This document shows positions 42,515-52,069 of a stretch of 64,000 nucleotides of DNA, piece by piece; the first letter of the stretch is position 1, and each line of letters opens with the position of its first letter. The DNA is from Uliginosibacterium paludis (GTDB lineage Bacteria; Pseudomonadota; Gammaproteobacteria; Burkholderiales; Rhodocyclaceae). The stretch covers positions 806,001 to 870,000 of the forward strand of contig NZ_JBDIVF010000001.1 in the NCBI RefSeq assembly GCF_039631355.1, given 5' to 3'. The translations under genes and the position numbers were made by a program. The notes under the pieces are model-generated. The model did no database searches, was not told where the DNA came from, and worked only from the letters and a program-made list of their open reading frames with translations.

Positions 42515-43309
42515 ATGTCTTCCGCTCCGGGTTTTGACTACCCTGCCCTCCTTGGCCTGCTTGGCGCCACCGCGGCGCGTTTTGACGTCGACCATCTCCC
42601 GGAGTGCGACTCGACCAATAGCGAGCTGCTCAGGCGCGCCGCCAACGGCGGCCCCTCCGGGCTTGTCGTCATCTGTGACCGGCAGCATGCCGGTCGCGGG
42701 CGGCGCGGGCGGCACTGGCTCTCCGCCCCGGGCGACAGCCTGACCTTTTCGTTGCTCTGGAGACGACCTGAGCGCCAGGATTTGTCCGGGCTCAGCCTGG
42801 TGGTTGGCCTGGCTGTCGCCCAGGCACTCGAAGCGCTCGAAGTCACCGGCATCGGACTCAAGTGGCCGAATGACATCTGGCGGGAGAACGCCAAGCTGGG
42901 TGGCATCCTGATTGAAACCGCGTCAGGCGGTGAATCGCTCGTCATCGGCATCGGTCTCAATCTGCGCGAGAATCCCGGCTGGACACATGATGCGGGCCGG
43001 GCCGTCACGTCCATCGAAGCCTCGGGCCATCTCATTGCACGCGAAGCCGTCCTCGCATCCGTTCTGCTGCGCCTCGCCGCAACGCTCGATCAGTTCAGCA
43101 TGCTGGGGTTTCCGCCCTTTCGAGAAGACTGGAACCGCCGGGACGCATTCGCCGGAAAGCCCGTCGAGCTGTCGGGGGATCGCGAACGCATCGAAGGCAT
43201 CTGTCGTGGAGTGGGCGACGAGGGCGCGCTGCGGCTGGAAACCGCCAGCGGCCTCATCTCCTTCAACGCCGGAGACCTGAGTCTCCGGATCCGGACGGAA
43301 ACCCACTGA
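42515..43309 (+). CDS. birA: Biotin--[acetyl-CoA-carboxylase] ligase
   Basis: 264 aa from the ATG at 42515. Biotinoyl-AMP loop CDRQHAGRGRRGRHWLSAPGDSLTFSLLW, LKWPNDIWRENAKLGGILIE, IGIGLNL, and a small C-terminal SH3-like domain. There is no N-terminal winged helix, so it is a ligase only and not the BirA repressor. It ends 2 nt before coaX. Confidence 0.94.
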   Translation: MSSAPGFDYPALLGLLGATAARFDVDHLPECDSTNSELLRRAANGGPSGLVVICDRQHAGRGRRGRHWLSAPGDSLTFSLLWRRPERQDLSGLSLVVGLAVAQALEALEVTGIGLKWPNDIWRENAKLGGILIETASGGESLVIGIGLNLRENPGWTHDAGRAVTSIEASGHLIAREAVLASVLLRLAATLDQFSMLGFPPFREDWNRRDAFAGKPVELSGDRERIEGICRGVGDEGALRLETASGLISFNAGDLSLRIRTETH

Positions 43310-43311
43310 CC

Positions 43312-44025
43312 ATGCATCTGCTCATCGACGCGGGCAACAGTCGGCTCAAATATGGCCTTCACGATGGCCGGCAGTGGATCCTGCAGAACGACACCAACGG
43401 TCTGGCGCCCGAGCTCCTGCTGCCGGACGGCCTGATTCCGACTGGGATTGTCGTGTCAAACGTTGCCGGTGCCGCAGTCGGCCAGCAGATCAGCAAGGTC
43501 ATCGACAGTTTTGCGGCACCGGTGGAATGGCTGAGCGCCAGCGCCAGCCGCTGCGGGCTGATCAACGACTACGAGCGGCCTGGAGCGCTGGGCAGCGATC
43601 GCTGGGCCGCCGCCATTGCGGCACGGCGCCTCACGCAATCCGAATGCCTGGTCGTCTCCTGCGGCACGGCTACGACAATCGATATCGTGCGCGCAGACGG
43701 CCATTTCGCCGGCGGCTGCATCCTGCCGGGCTTGCAAACCATGCTGGACAGCCTCGTGCGCCGGACTGCCGGGCTCCCGCTGAGCACCGGGAACCTGAAA
43801 CTTCCTCCGCGCAACACGCATGACGCCATCGCCACCGGCTGCCTCCTGGCTCAGGCAGGAGCCATCGAACGCATGGCCAGACTGCTCGGGGACGGTGCGC
43901 AGATCATCCTGACCGGCGGGAACGCCGAGCGCATCAAGCCACACCTGCAGATTGCCGCAAGCCTGCGGCCGGGGCTGGTTCTGGACGGTTTGCTTGCAGT
44001 GGCGCTCGATTCGAGTACGAGCTGA
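43312..44025 (+). CDS. coaX: Type III pantothenate kinase
   Basis: 237 aa ASKHA-fold kinase for the first CoA step. Seen: LLIDAGNSRLKYGL (phosphate 1 loop), LGSDRWAAAIAARRL with the catalytic Asp, VVSCGTATTIDIV, and GGCILPGLQTMLDSLVRRTAGLP. It is 2 nt after birA, a frequent pairing where CoaX replaces CoaA. Confidence 0.96.
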   Translation: MHLLIDAGNSRLKYGLHDGRQWILQNDTNGLAPELLLPDGLIPTGIVVSNVAGAAVGQQISKVIDSFAAPVEWLSASASRCGLINDYERPGALGSDRWAAAIAARRLTQSECLVVSCGTATTIDIVRADGHFAGGCILPGLQTMLDSLVRRTAGLPLSTGNLKLPPRNTHDAIATGCLLAQAGAIERMARLLGDGAQIILTGGNAERIKPHLQIAASLRPGLVLDGLLAVALDSSTS

Positions 44026-44070
44026 CAGACAGGGCTTGGACACTCCGCGCGCTCGCAGGATAATGCGCCC

Positions 44071-44784
44071 ATGCATCTCTTCCGGACGTTTTTCTATCTC
44101 CTCCTGGCCGGCAACATCGTGCTGGCCGTTCTCAGCGGCATGAGCTTCGCGGGCCTCCACGCGCCCTGGCAGGCGCCAGGCGAGTCCGAGCGCATCAAGC
44201 GCCAGCTCGTCCCCGAGAAAATCGTGCTGCTTCAGGAGGCAAAAACGACCAGCAACAACGATACGGTCGCCGCGACAGCACCGCCCGCCCCGCAACCAGC
44301 GCCCCTGCCCGCTACCGACACCCCGGCCTGCATTGCGTTTGCCAACCTGGGCAACGCTGATGTCGAAGCGATCAAATCGCTGACCGCCCCTTCCGGCAGC
44401 GCGCTCAAGCTCAAGGTCAACGGCGTACAGCCCAGCTCGTACTGGGTCAACATACCGGCCTCCGGTGGCAAGGACGGCGCCAACCGGCGCGGCGAAATCC
44501 TGGCCAAGGCAGGCATCACCGATTTCATCATCATCCGCGAGTCCGGCCCGAACCAGTACGCCATTTCGCTGGGGCTGTTCCGCAATGAAGACGCGGCACA
44601 CCGGCTCGTCGAGCAACTGCAGAAGAAGAACATCAAGACCGCCATCATCACCACGCGTGACAACACAGGCAAAGCCGCGCGAATCGAGATTCACGGCATG
44701 AGCGCACAGTTGCAGGCGACCGGCAGCGAGATCCGGTCCCGGCTCAAGTCCGCACAGAGCGAAGAGTGTGGCGCAGGCGGCTGA
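44071..44784 (+). CDS. SPOR-domain membrane protein
   Basis: 237 aa. Single N-terminal membrane helix (FFYLLLAGNIVLAVLSGMSFAG), a Pro/Ala-rich linker, then a SPOR-like domain (PSSYWVNIPASGGKDGANRRGEILAKAGITDFIIIRESGPNQYAISLGLFRNEDAAHRLVEQLQKK). SPOR domains bind denuded septal peptidoglycan, so a division-site protein is likely, consistent with zapD nearby. It overlaps coaE by 17 nt. Confidence 0.85.
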   Translation: MHLFRTFFYLLLAGNIVLAVLSGMSFAGLHAPWQAPGESERIKRQLVPEKIVLLQEAKTTSNNDTVAATAPPAPQPAPLPATDTPACIAFANLGNADVEAIKSLTAPSGSALKLKVNGVQPSSYWVNIPASGGKDGANRRGEILAKAGITDFIIIRESGPNQYAISLGLFRNEDAAHRLVEQLQKKNIKTAIITTRDNTGKAARIEIHGMSAQLQATGSEIRSRLKSAQSEECGAGG

Positions 44785-45394
44785 CTCTGCCCGCCTCGTG
44801 GTTGGCCTGACGGGCGGCATCGGGAGCGGCAAGACAACTGTCGCCAATGCGTTCGGCGCCCTCGGCGCGACCCTGATCGATACCGATGAAATCGCCCGCG
44901 CGCTCACTGCTCCGGACGGCGAGGCCATGCCTCGCATCGCGGCAGACTTCGGCCCCGGATTCATCACCCAAGACGGTGCAATGAATCGCTCTGCCATGCG
45001 GGCCCGAGTCTTCTCTGACCCGGCCGCAAAAAAAAGGCTGGAAGACATCCTTCACCCGATGATCCGGACGGCCTGCCAGACTGCCCTGCAAGAGCTTGCC
45101 GGGCCCTATGCGCTACTGATCGTGCCGCTGCTGGTGGAAACCGGGCATTACCTGCCCTGGTGCCAGCGCGTTCTGGTCGTCGACTGCGACGAAGCCACGC
45201 AACTGCAACGGGTCATGCAGCGCAGCGGACTGTCGCGCACCGAGGCGTTGAAAATCATCGCCAGTCAGGCCACACGGGAGGCCCGACTGGCGGCAGCAGA
45301 TGATGTCATCGACAACAGCGGCAGCCCCCTGGCATTGCCTGCACAGGTTTCACTATTGCATCAGCGCTATATCACTGCAGCCCGGAACCTTTAG
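44768..45394 (+). CDS. coaE: Dephospho-CoA kinase
   Basis: 208 aa from a GTG start inside the SPOR gene. P-loop VVGLTGGIGSGKTTVANAF, DTDEIAR, LEDILHPMIR, and LVVDCDEATQLQRVMQRSGLS. Catalyses the last step of CoA synthesis. coaE-zapD is a conserved pair; the pilBCD genes that often precede it are absent here. Confidence 0.96.
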   Translation: MAQAADSARLVVGLTGGIGSGKTTVANAFGALGATLIDTDEIARALTAPDGEAMPRIAADFGPGFITQDGAMNRSAMRARVFSDPAAKKRLEDILHPMIRTACQTALQELAGPYALLIVPLLVETGHYLPWCQRVLVVDCDEATQLQRVMQRSGLSRTEALKIIASQATREARLAAADDVIDNSGSPLALPAQVSLLHQRYITAARNL

Positions 45395-45462
45395 CAGAAT
45401 CGCAGGTGATATGATGCACGGTCAAAATAACCCGATGCAGAACCTCCATCCGGCGACTGGTA

Positions 45463-46221
45463 GTGGTAATTACATACGAATACCCTCTCGGCGAACGCAT
45501 TCGCACACTGCTCAGACTGGAAGACCTGTTCGAAAAGGTCCTCCACTTCTCGCTCGCAGACGGCGCCTATGAACACCACACGGCGCTGCTCGCGCTGTTC
45601 GAGATACTTGATGTCGCGAGCCGCGCCGACCTGAAGGTCGATCTGGTTCAGGAACTCGAACGACAACGCCAGATCCTGCTGGCTTTCCGCGACAATCCCC
45701 AGATATCGGAAGAAGCACTATCGGGCGCCCTGTATGAAATCGAGCAGGCAAGCAGTGCCCTGCTCGCCATGGCCGGCCGCATCGGCCAGTACCTGCGTGA
45801 ATCCGAGTGGCTGATGGCCATCCGGTCACGCACCGCGATTCCTGGCGGAGTCTGCGAATTCGATCTGCCTTCGTATCACTTCTGGCTCAATCGGGACATT
45901 TCACGCCGCCGTCAGGACATCGAAGGCTGGCTCGCGCCGATGCTGCCGATCCGTGACGGGCTGACCATCGTGCTCCGACTGCTGCGCGAAAGTGGCCGCC
46001 CTGAAAACCAGACCGCCAAACGCGGCAGCTATCAGGTCATGATGGCAGGGCGAAGCGCCCAGCTTGTTCGCGTGCGCCTCGCCCGTGACGTCTCCGCCGT
46101 TCCGGAGATCAGCGCCAACAAGTATGCATTCAACATTCGTTTCGTCGCGCCGGACGTCGTATCTCGTGCTCGCCAGTCCGAACACGACATTCCCTTCGAA
46201 CTGACCTTCTGCAGCCTTTGA
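45463..46221 (+). CDS. zapD: Cell division protein ZapD
   Basis: 252 aa from GTG. Typical ZapD sequence: YEYPLGERIRTLLRLEDLFEKVLHF, ASRADLKVDLVQELERQRQIL, MAGRIGQYLRESEWLMAIRSRTAIPGGVCEFDLPSYHFWL. Cross-links FtsZ filaments at midcell. yacG, which often follows, is absent; a convergent lipoprotein gene follows instead. Confidence 0.95.
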   Translation: MVITYEYPLGERIRTLLRLEDLFEKVLHFSLADGAYEHHTALLALFEILDVASRADLKVDLVQELERQRQILLAFRDNPQISEEALSGALYEIEQASSALLAMAGRIGQYLRESEWLMAIRSRTAIPGGVCEFDLPSYHFWLNRDISRRRQDIEGWLAPMLPIRDGLTIVLRLLRESGRPENQTAKRGSYQVMMAGRSAQLVRVRLARDVSAVPEISANKYAFNIRFVAPDVVSRARQSEHDIPFELTFCSL

Positions 46222-46249
46222 GGCCCGCCGGGGCAGGCCTCGCTTCCAC

Positions 46250-47581
46250 TCAGCGCACGGCAATCGCGCTCGGTTTCTGCCCACCGGTCGAGACGGCGCC
46301 GCTCGACAGTGCCGACAGGCCGCCGCCCGACTGGATCGCATATTGCGACACGGTCGCGTCGACACCATTGACCGCATAGACATAACGCCCGTCCGGCGTC
46401 ACCGCGAGCGCATTCACTCCCTGCCCTGCAATCACGCTCGCCGTTGCAAGTGCCGTCAATCGACCGGACGTGATGGCGTACTGACTCACCGTACCACTGC
46501 CCGAATTCGCAACATAGGCGTACTTCCCGTTCGGAGTAATGACGATCGACCTGGGCACAAGCCCCGTCGCAACGCTGGCGGGTGACAGACTGCTCAGTGT
46601 GCCAGCGCTTCCGATCGCATATTGCGCCACCAATTGGGCATCCGCGAGAACGGCATACAGATGCGAACCATCCGGATCCACGGCCAGCGCAATCGGGGAA
46701 GAGGTGCTGCCCGTGCTGACGACCGCCCCCAACGAGACAAGCGCACCGGTACTGCTGACCGCGTATTGGGAAATGGTGTTGTCACTGGCATTCGCGACAT
46801 AGGCGAACCGACCGTCAGGCGTCACGGAGAGCGCGGCAGGATTTACGCCCGCGGTGACGGTCGCGGGCGTCAGCATGACAGGCAAACCCGAGTCTGCGAT
46901 TGAAAACTGGGAGACACTCGCTGCTCCGTAGTTTGCGACATACAGCGTCGTTCCCGCCGCCCCCATTCCGAGAGCATAGCTGTTGCTCCCCGCACTGGCC
47001 ACTCCCAGGCTGGTCAGCGAACCGTCCGCGCCGACCTTGTACGCGCCGATCTGCTTGTTGTCCTGATGCGCCACATAAGCCCGAGCTCCATCCGGACTCA
47101 GGACGATGGCATAGGGAGAATAATTTGCCGCCATCACGGCAGTCGAGAGCGCCGAGAGGCTGCCAGTGCCTGCCGCGACGCTGAACTGGGCCAGGGTGTT
47201 ACTGCCCGAGTTGGTCACGTAGGCCATGTAGCCGCGACAACTGACTGCCACATCGCTGACACTGGACACGATCGTCCCGGTGCCATTGGCAACCGAACAG
47301 GTCTGGCCATCCGGTTGAGTGACAATGCTGACCGCATAACTCCCGGAAGCCGTGCCAAAGCTGAATTTCGACGCCCCCGCCGCGACGGACAAGGTGGCAT
47401 CTCCATTTCCAAGCACGAGGCCACTTGCTGTCAGTCCGCTCACCGTTCCTCCCAGCGTATGGCTGGCAGACGATGAACTTCCTGAGTCGGAAGCCCCACC
47501 CCCTCCGCCCCCACCACCACATGCAGCGAGGACAGTGCCGACGCAAACAGCTGCGGCGAAATTCCTGCAACGAGAATGCAT
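46250..47581 (-). CDS. Beta-propeller (YVTN / lactonase-like) lipoprotein
   Basis: About 443 aa from the ATG at 47581. Lipobox leader ending VLAAC, then an eight-glycine run and a Ser-rich tether. The rest consists of repeats of about 45 residues with the pattern SPDGARAYVAHQDNKQIGAYKV / TPDGRFAYVANASDNTISQYAV, at least six copies, giving a likely seven-bladed propeller close to 6-phosphogluconolactonase folds. Surface or outer-membrane location is inferred; the ligand is unknown. Confidence 0.85.
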   Translation of the reverse strand: MHSRCRNFAAAVCVGTVLAACGGGGGGGGASDSGSSSSASHTLGGTVSGLTASGLVLGNGDATLSVAAGASKFSFGTASGSYAVSIVTQPDGQTCSVANGTGTIVSSVSDVAVSCRGYMAYVTNSGSNTLAQFSVAAGTGSLSALSTAVMAANYSPYAIVLSPDGARAYVAHQDNKQIGAYKVGADGSLTSLGVASAGSNSYALGMGAAGTTLYVANYGAASVSQFSIADSGLPVMLTPATVTAGVNPAALSVTPDGRFAYVANASDNTISQYAVSSTGALVSLGAVVSTGSTSSPIALAVDPDGSHLYAVLADAQLVAQYAIGSAGTLSSLSPASVATGLVPRSIVITPNGKYAYVANSGSGTVSQYAITSGRLTALATASVIAGQGVNALAVTPDGRYVYAVNGVDATVSQYAIQSGGGLSALSSGAVSTGGQKPSAIAVR

Positions 47582-47785
47582 GATGAACCCCAGAACAAAA
47601 AGGCTCACCTTATTGACGCCCCTCCCGGCGCAATGAACGGAAATGCCCCGTCTTTATCCGGCTTACCGGAGCATCACAAAAAAGCCTTCCAGAACAATGC
47701 CCTGAAAAATGCAATTGACATTTCTTTAACCAAACAGAGCCGGTTTTCCAGCAGATTTCCCGAGCAGCCGCACGCTGAAAAGCAA

Positions 47786-47813
47786 AAAGCCCGACTCGAT
47801 TGAGTCGGGCTTT
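47786..47813 (-). terminator. Terminator of the tRNA-Lys genes
   Basis: AAAGCCCGACTC / GAGTCGGGCTTT perfect 12-bp stem with a 4-nt loop; T-rich tail on the minus strand, downstream of both tRNA genes. The 265-bp gap 47582-47846 otherwise shows only this. Confidence 0.93.
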
Positions 47814-47846
47814 CTGCTTCAACCGCCTGCATGCAGACGGTTTATT

Positions 47847-47922
<76 letters not shown>

Positions 47923-47952
47923 GAAACCTGCTTCGCTTTTCTTCCCTATTGG

Positions 47953-48028
47953 TGGTAGGCCGTGCGGGATTCGAACCTGCGACCAACGGATTAAAAGTCC
48001 GCTGCTCTACCAACTGAGCTAACGACCC
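47953..48028 (-). tRNA. tRNA-Lys (anticodon TTT)
   Basis: 76 nt including CCA. Acceptor GGGTCGT with ACGGCCT (two wobble pairs), anticodon loop CTTTTAA giving TTT, T-arm GGTTCGAATCC. 30 nt upstream of the CTT isoacceptor in the same transcript. Confidence 0.96.
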
Positions 48029-48091
48029 GCCGGAAGCGAAGAATCAGCATTGTAGGCAAGAGACCAAGAACCGTCAAGCACTTTCTGAATT

Positions 48092-48931
48092 TTATTTGGC
48101 AAGCCCGAGCCGGTGAACAAGTTCGCGCGTCATGCCGGCCTGATTCAGCGTGTAGAAATGCAGGCTGGGAGCGCCACCCGAAATCAGCTGTTCGCACAGG
48201 CGCGTGACAACATCCAGTCCAAACGCACGGATAGCCTCGGCATCGTCACCAAAGCCTTCAAACCTGCGGCGCATCCATTGAGGAATCTCCGCCCCGCAGC
48301 TCTCCGAAAACCTGGCGAGCTTGCTGAAACTCGCGATCGGCATGATGCCCGGCACGATGGGAATCGTCACGCCCGCCTTCCGCGCGGCATCGACAAAACT
48401 GAAGTAGGCGTCCGCGTTGTAGAAATACTGGGTAATCGAGGAATTCGCTCCCGCCTGAACCTTGTTGGCAAATGCCCGCACATCGGCGTCATAACTGCGT
48501 GCCTGGGGATGCACCTCAGGGTACGAAGCAACCTCGAGGAAAAACTCATCCCCGGTCTCCTGGCGAATGAATCCAACCAGTTCGCTGGCATAGCGAAACT
48601 CGCCCGGGTCCGCCATGCCGGAGGGCAGATCGCCTCGCAAGGCCACGATCCGCTTCACCCCCATTGAACGGAACTCGGCGAGGTGATCGCGGATACTCTG
48701 CTGAGTAGCGCCGATGCAGGAAAGATGAGGTGCAGCCTCAATGCCAGCCTCACGTATTTCACGTACGACCTGCAGGGTGCGGTCGCGGGTGGAGCCGCCC
48801 GCTCCGTAAGTCACGGAAAAAAAATCCGGCCCCAGCACCGCCAATTCACTTCGCACAGCGCGAAGCTTCTCGACCCCTTCCGCCGTGGCCGGCGGAAAGA
48901 ACTCGAGACTGAAATCGAGCTTTTTGCTCAT
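48092..48931 (-). CDS. metF: 5,10-methylenetetrahydrofolate reductase
   Basis: 279 aa from the ATG with AGGAA upstream. FAD enzyme that makes 5-methyl-THF for methionine synthesis. Seen: SLEFFPPATAEGVEKLR with the catalytic Glu, FFSVTYGAGGSTRDRT, HLSCIGATQQSIRDHL, ALRGDLPSG, and FYTLNQAGMTRELVHRLG. Downstream of ahcY on the same strand. Confidence 0.97.
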   Translation of the reverse strand: MSKKLDFSLEFFPPATAEGVEKLRAVRSELAVLGPDFFSVTYGAGGSTRDRTLQVVREIREAGIEAAPHLSCIGATQQSIRDHLAEFRSMGVKRIVALRGDLPSGMADPGEFRYASELVGFIRQETGDEFFLEVASYPEVHPQARSYDADVRAFANKVQAGANSSITQYFYNADAYFSFVDAARKAGVTIPIVPGIMPIASFSKLARFSESCGAEIPQWMRRRFEGFGDDAEAIRAFGLDVVTRLCEQLISGGAPSLHFYTLNQAGMTRELVHRLGLAK

Positions 48932-49004
48932 ATCGCTTTCCTCACGCCTGCACGCGAGGGTGCAGGCCATGTTCGTGATGGCCGGCGCTCGACCGGCCCG
49001 TCGA

Positions 49005-50405
<1,401 letters not shown>

Positions 50406-50491
50406 GGTGTTCTCCTTGAACAGGTGGCCGGGCAGGAGGGGAGCGGACTTGCAGGAAGCTCACCATCATCCCGTGCCGGCACGGTTGATCA

Positions 50492-50586
50492 GGTGAGCGC
50501 AGTTGAAGCAGCCCGGCTTGGCCGGGAATCCGAGCCTGGGATGGCCTGAGCGAATGTCAGGTCCGGTCTCGCAGCGCTCCTCGGAA
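50492..50586 (-). ncRNA. SAH riboswitch in the ahcY leader
   Basis: On the minus strand the conserved start CCGAGGAGCGCTGC is followed by CAGGCTCGG, with CCGAG/CTCGG forming P1. A perfect hairpin CCCGGC-CAA-GCCGGG follows, and a distal GCGCTCACC can pair with the early GAGCGC as the pseudoknot. This is the known SAH aptamer layout, normally an on-switch for ahcY. A palindrome CCGTGCCGGCACGG further down (about 50472-50485) may belong to the expression platform. Confidence 0.93.
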
Positions 50587-50593
50587 TGGCCGG

Positions 50594-50599
50594 ATTATA
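50594..50599 (-). promoter_or_regulatory. -10 element of the ahcY promoter
   Basis: TATAAT on the minus strand, placing the start of transcription around 50587, directly at the first base of the riboswitch. The -35 region is weak (TGGCGA-like), which may suit regulation. Confidence 0.6.
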
Positions 50600-50666
50600 G
50601 CCGGAACAATCCGCATCGCCAGTGCAAAACCGCATCACACAACGCGGTGCCTGCGCCTGAAAACAG

Positions 50667-50687
50667 AAAAGGGAGCCTTGCGCTCCC
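50667..50687 (-). terminator. Terminator after metK
   Basis: GGGAGC / GCTCCC stem followed by TTTT on the minus strand, about 28 nt after the metK stop and before the ahcY promoter. It separates metK from the riboswitch-controlled unit. Confidence 0.75.
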
Positions 50688-50714
50688 CTTTCCGGACGCC
50701 GCGTAGACCTTGAA

Positions 50715-51875
50715 TCAGAGGCCTGCGGAAGCGCGCAGCGCTTCGACCTTGTCGGTCGCTTCCCAGCTGAACTCCGGCTCGGCACGGCCGAAATGGCCGT
50801 AAGCCGCCGTCTTCTGATAGATCGGGCGCAGCAGGTCGAGCATCTGCACGATGCCCTTCGGACGAAGGTCAAAATGCTCATTGACCAGCGCGGCGATTTT
50901 CTCGTCAGAGATGATGCCGGTGCCTTCGGTGAACACCGTCACGTTCATGGGGTGGGCGACACCGATCGCGTACGCCACCTGCACCTGACACTGACGAGCC
51001 AGACCGGCCGCCACGATGTTCTTGGCCACATAACGGGCCGCGTAGGCTGCGGAGCGGTCGACCTTGGACGGATCCTTGCCCGAGAAAGCGCCACCACCGT
51101 GCGGCGCAGCGCCACCGTAGGTGTCGACGATGATCTTGCGGCCAGTCAGGCCGCAATCGCCCTGCGGGCCACCGATCACGAAGCGGCCGGTCGGATTCAC
51201 GAAGTACTTCGGATTCTTCAGCAGCTCGGCTGGAATGACCGCCTTGATGATGTCCTCGATCACCGCTTCGCGGATCGTTTCCTGGGACACGTCCGGCGCA
51301 TGCTGGGTGGAGATCACCACAGTATCGATCTCGACCGGCTTGCCATCTACGTAGCGGAATGTGACCTGGCTCTTCGCGTCCGGACGCAGCCAGGGCAGGC
51401 GGCCATCCTTGCGCAGCTCGCTCTGGCGCTGCATCAAACGGTGCGCATACCAGATCGGCGCGGGCATCAGCTCGGGCGTTTCATCGCAGGCATAGCCGAA
51501 CATCAGACCCTGGTCGCCGGCGCCCTGATTCAAATGGTCGTCGGAGGCGTGATCCACGCCCTGGGCGATGTCATTGGACTGCTTGTCATAGCAGACCATG
51601 ACCGCACAGCCCTTGTAGTCGATACCGTACTCGGTGTTGTCGTAGCCGATGCGGCGGATGGTGTCGCGCGCGACCTGGATGTAGTCGACGTGCGCATTGG
51701 TGGTGATTTCGCCCGCCAGCACCACCAGACCGGTGTTGCACAGCGTTTCGGCTGCTACACGCGATCGCGGATCCTGTTCGAAGATCGCGTCGAGAATGGC
51801 ATCGGAAATCTGATCCGCAACCTTGTCGGGATGGCCTTCCGAAACCGACTCGGAAGTAAAAAGGTAGTCCGCCAT
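50715..51875 (-). CDS. metK: S-adenosylmethionine synthetase
   Basis: 386 aa from the ATG with GGAGA upstream. Makes SAM from methionine and ATP. Seen: SESVSEGHPDKVADQISDAILDA, GAGDQGLMFGYACDETPELMP, GPQGDCGLTGRKIIVDTYGG, and GGGAFSGKDPSKVDRSAAYAARY. It is followed by the ahcY and metF genes, completing the methionine cycle apart from methionine synthase. Confidence 0.98.
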   Translation of the reverse strand: MADYLFTSESVSEGHPDKVADQISDAILDAIFEQDPRSRVAAETLCNTGLVVLAGEITTNAHVDYIQVARDTIRRIGYDNTEYGIDYKGCAVMVCYDKQSNDIAQGVDHASDDHLNQGAGDQGLMFGYACDETPELMPAPIWYAHRLMQRQSELRKDGRLPWLRPDAKSQVTFRYVDGKPVEIDTVVISTQHAPDVSQETIREAVIEDIIKAVIPAELLKNPKYFVNPTGRFVIGGPQGDCGLTGRKIIVDTYGGAAPHGGGAFSGKDPSKVDRSAAYAARYVAKNIVAAGLARQCQVQVAYAIGVAHPMNVTVFTEGTGIISDEKIAALVNEHFDLRPKGIVQMLDLLRPIYQKTAAYGHFGRAEPEFSWEATDKVEALRASAGL

Positions 51876-51888
51876 GAATGGTCTCCGC

Positions 51889-51934
51889 AAATGAAAAACC
51901 CCGGAATAACGTTGGCGCGGCCAACTCCGGGGTT
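51889..51934 (-). promoter_or_regulatory. Attenuator-like hairpin in the metK leader
   Basis: On the minus strand AACCCCGGA (from 51934) pairs with TCCGGGGTT (to 51897), with an inner GTTGG/CCAAC stem, and the structure ends in TTTTTC only about 20 nt before the metK start codon. That is an intrinsic terminator inside the leader of the gene it precedes, which implies attenuation. No known riboswitch class was recognised in the 80 nt upstream. Confidence 0.65.
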
Positions 51935-52018
51935 CGAGCGGACGACGCTTTAGCAGTATTTGGCGAACCTCGCGGTCCGCGCCGCCCTGCAAGTTGTCTT
52001 TAACTCGGCGGTCAGGGA

Positions 52019-52046
52019 ATTATAGGAATGGCCGCTTATAATGCAA
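52019..52046 (-). promoter_or_regulatory. Sigma-70 promoter of metK
   Basis: TTGCAT (52046-52041) and TATAAT (52024-52019) on the minus strand with a 16-nt spacer. The transcript would begin near 52012, giving a leader of about 137 nt. It overlaps a TATAAT on the plus strand (52037-52042) that may serve the acyltransferase gene. Confidence 0.65.
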
Positions 52047-52069
52047 GCGCCCGTTTCGAGCCACGCACC

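Noticed and set aside
42497..43309. birA as a bifunctional repressor-ligase
   Set aside because: The protein starts directly with the catalytic domain; no N-terminal winged helix is present.
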